A stretch of DNA of 64,000 nucleotides, taken from NCBI RefSeq assembly GCF_000382485.1, contig NZ_AORY01000021.1, positions 1 through 64,000 of the forward strand. The letters run 5' to 3'. Made by a program: the position numbers and the translations under genes. Shown piece after piece: positions 63,286 to 64,000 of the stretch (positions are counted from its first letter, which is position 1; every line of letters starts with the position of its first letter). The notes under the pieces were generated by a model, which worked only from the letters and a program-made list of their open reading frames with translations, had not been told where the DNA came from and made no database searches. The DNA is from Sphingomonas sp. Mn802worker (lineage in GTDB: Bacteria > Pseudomonadota > Alphaproteobacteria > Sphingomonadales > Sphingomonadaceae).

Positions 63286-64000
63286 ATGACGCGATTATTC
63301 TTTCTCCACGCGCTGGGCGCGAGTGCGCGGTCGTGGGACCGGGTAATCGCGTGTTTGCCCGGCCACGACTGCGTCGCGCTCGACCTGCCGGGGTTCGGCG
63401 ACCATGCCGCAATGGGCCACCTGAGCGTCGCCGACACGCTCGACTGGTTCGCGGGCGAGGTCGCACGGCATGACCACTCGTCGTGGATCGTCGTCGGCCA
63501 CAGCATGGGCGGCAAGATCGCCACGCTCACCGCCGCGCGCCGCCCAGCCGGGCTCGCCGGCGTCGTGCTCGTCGCTGCCTCGCCGCCCGCGCCCGAACCG
63601 ATGGACGAGGCGCGTCGCACCGAGATGCTCGGCTGGTTCGCCGACGGGCCAGCTACCACCGCGCAGGCGGAGAAGTTCATCGCCGCCAACACCGCGCGTC
63701 CGCTGCCGCACGATCTCACCGCGCAGGTGATCGCGGATGTGCGCCGCAGTTCGCCCGCGGCGTGGTGCGGTTGGCTCGAACAGGGCGCGCGCGAGGATTG
63801 GGACGAGCGCGCAGGGGTGATTAACCTGCCCGCGTTGATCGTCGCCGGCGCCGACGACGGTGATCTGGGTGAGGACGCGCAACGCCGACTGAACGCGCCG
63901 CACTACACGCACGCGCGGGTCGAGATTGTCGCCGATGCCGCGCACCTTATTCCCTACGAGCAGCCTGAGGCGCTCGCCGCACTGATCGCGGAACACGTCC
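63286..64000 (+). CDS. Alpha/beta hydrolase, 3' end outside window
   Basis: The frame starts ATG 63286 (MTRLFFLHALGASARSWDRV) and stays open to the right edge, 238 residues. Nucleophile elbow GHSMGG with Ser near residue 72; the oxyanion segment HALGASA; acid GADDGDLG; catalytic His in DAAHLIPYEQPE near the end. Nearly full length is visible. Family esterase, lactonase or peroxidase; substrate unknown. Divergent from the LOV kinase, with ~210 nt between starts. Confidence 0.88.
   Translation, partial: MTRLFFLHALGASARSWDRVIACLPGHDCVALDLPGFGDHAAMGHLSVADTLDWFAGEVARHDHSSWIVVGHSMGGKIATLTAARRPAGLAGVVLVAASPPAPEPMDEARRTEMLGWFADGPATTAQAEKFIAANTARPLPHDLTAQVIADVRRSSPAAWCGWLEQGAREDWDERAGVINLPALIVAGADDGDLGEDAQRRLNAPHYTHARVEIVADAAHLIPYEQPEALAALIAEHV

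Noticed and set aside
63252..63996. Minus-strand frames over the alpha/beta hydrolase
   Set aside because: The plus strand shows a clean hydrolase with GHSMGG; the opposing frames have no domain.

Overview
This window is high-GC alphaproteobacterial DNA, most likely from a Sphingomonas-type bacterium. The evidence is several TonB-dependent receptors with aromatic C-termini, an alphaproteobacterial curli locus with a CsgH-like chaperone, many GTG starts and GTGA/ATGA stop-start overlaps. It is probably a plasmid, megaplasmid or chromid. An RPA-type replication initiator is flanked by 17-25 bp iterons (15.9-17.1 kb), and a parA plus ribbon-helix-helix partition pair lies at 21.6-22.5 kb.

Layout. 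0-5.6 kb: the 3' end of a TonB receptor, then two overlapping glycan-degrading enzymes, a glycoamylase-like (GH144-type) lipoprotein and a discoidin/(alpha/alpha)6-barrel enzyme. 5.7-11.3 kb: an AraC-type regulator and a curli locus (csgF, csgG, a 14-repeat curlin, a minor curlin, a Pro-rich secreted protein and a CsgH-like protein), with no csgE or csgD. 11.4-15.1 kb: four oxidoreductases (zinc ADH, two aldo/keto reductases, an SDR). 15.2-22.5 kb: RlpA, the replication and partition backbone, a GtrA-fused glycosyltransferase and small secreted proteins, one of which looks broken by two frameshifts.

22.5-53.0 kb is a large exopolysaccharide/O-polysaccharide region. It holds dTDP-rhamnose genes (rmlA, rmlD, a frameshifted rmlB, rmlC), a WbaP-like initiating transferase, a UDP-uronate 4-epimerase, an AsnB amidotransferase, a Wzx flippase, five glycosyltransferases, and a dTDP-3-amino-3,6-dideoxyhexose module (3,4-ketoisomerase, aminotransferase, left-handed beta-helix acyltransferase and an unexpected enoyl-CoA hydratase). 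It ends with a beta-helix glycan-active protein, an EpsG-type polymerase, an O-antigen ligase-like protein, Wzc, Wza, a phosphatase and a TviB/WbpA-type UDP-sugar dehydrogenase. The middle (31-38 kb) shows remodelling: a decayed second ketoisomerase gene, an IS5-family remnant and a strongly AT-rich glycosyltransferase. The set implies a polymer with rhamnose, a uronic acid or uronamide and probably an N-acylated 3-amino sugar, assembled on undecaprenyl phosphate and exported by a Wzx/Wzy/Wzc/Wza route.

53-64 kb: a parA gene relic, tRNA-Pro(TGG), a conserved secreted protein, a siderophore-type TonB receptor with a Fur-box-like site, a large TonB receptor with a strong terminator and an upstream 18-bp palindrome, a DUF3147-like membrane protein, a LOV-domain hybrid histidine kinase and the start of an alpha/beta hydrolase.

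Most notable: the octamer TGTCGACA occurs nine times, about one being expected by chance. Five copies extend to CATGTCGACA, and copies cluster at parA and nearby gene starts and ends, suggesting a partition centromere or replicon-wide operator. Other leads are the acyl-sugar module with its crotonase, iterons overlapping the repA ribosome binding site, and a curli operon with an uncharacterised extra component.
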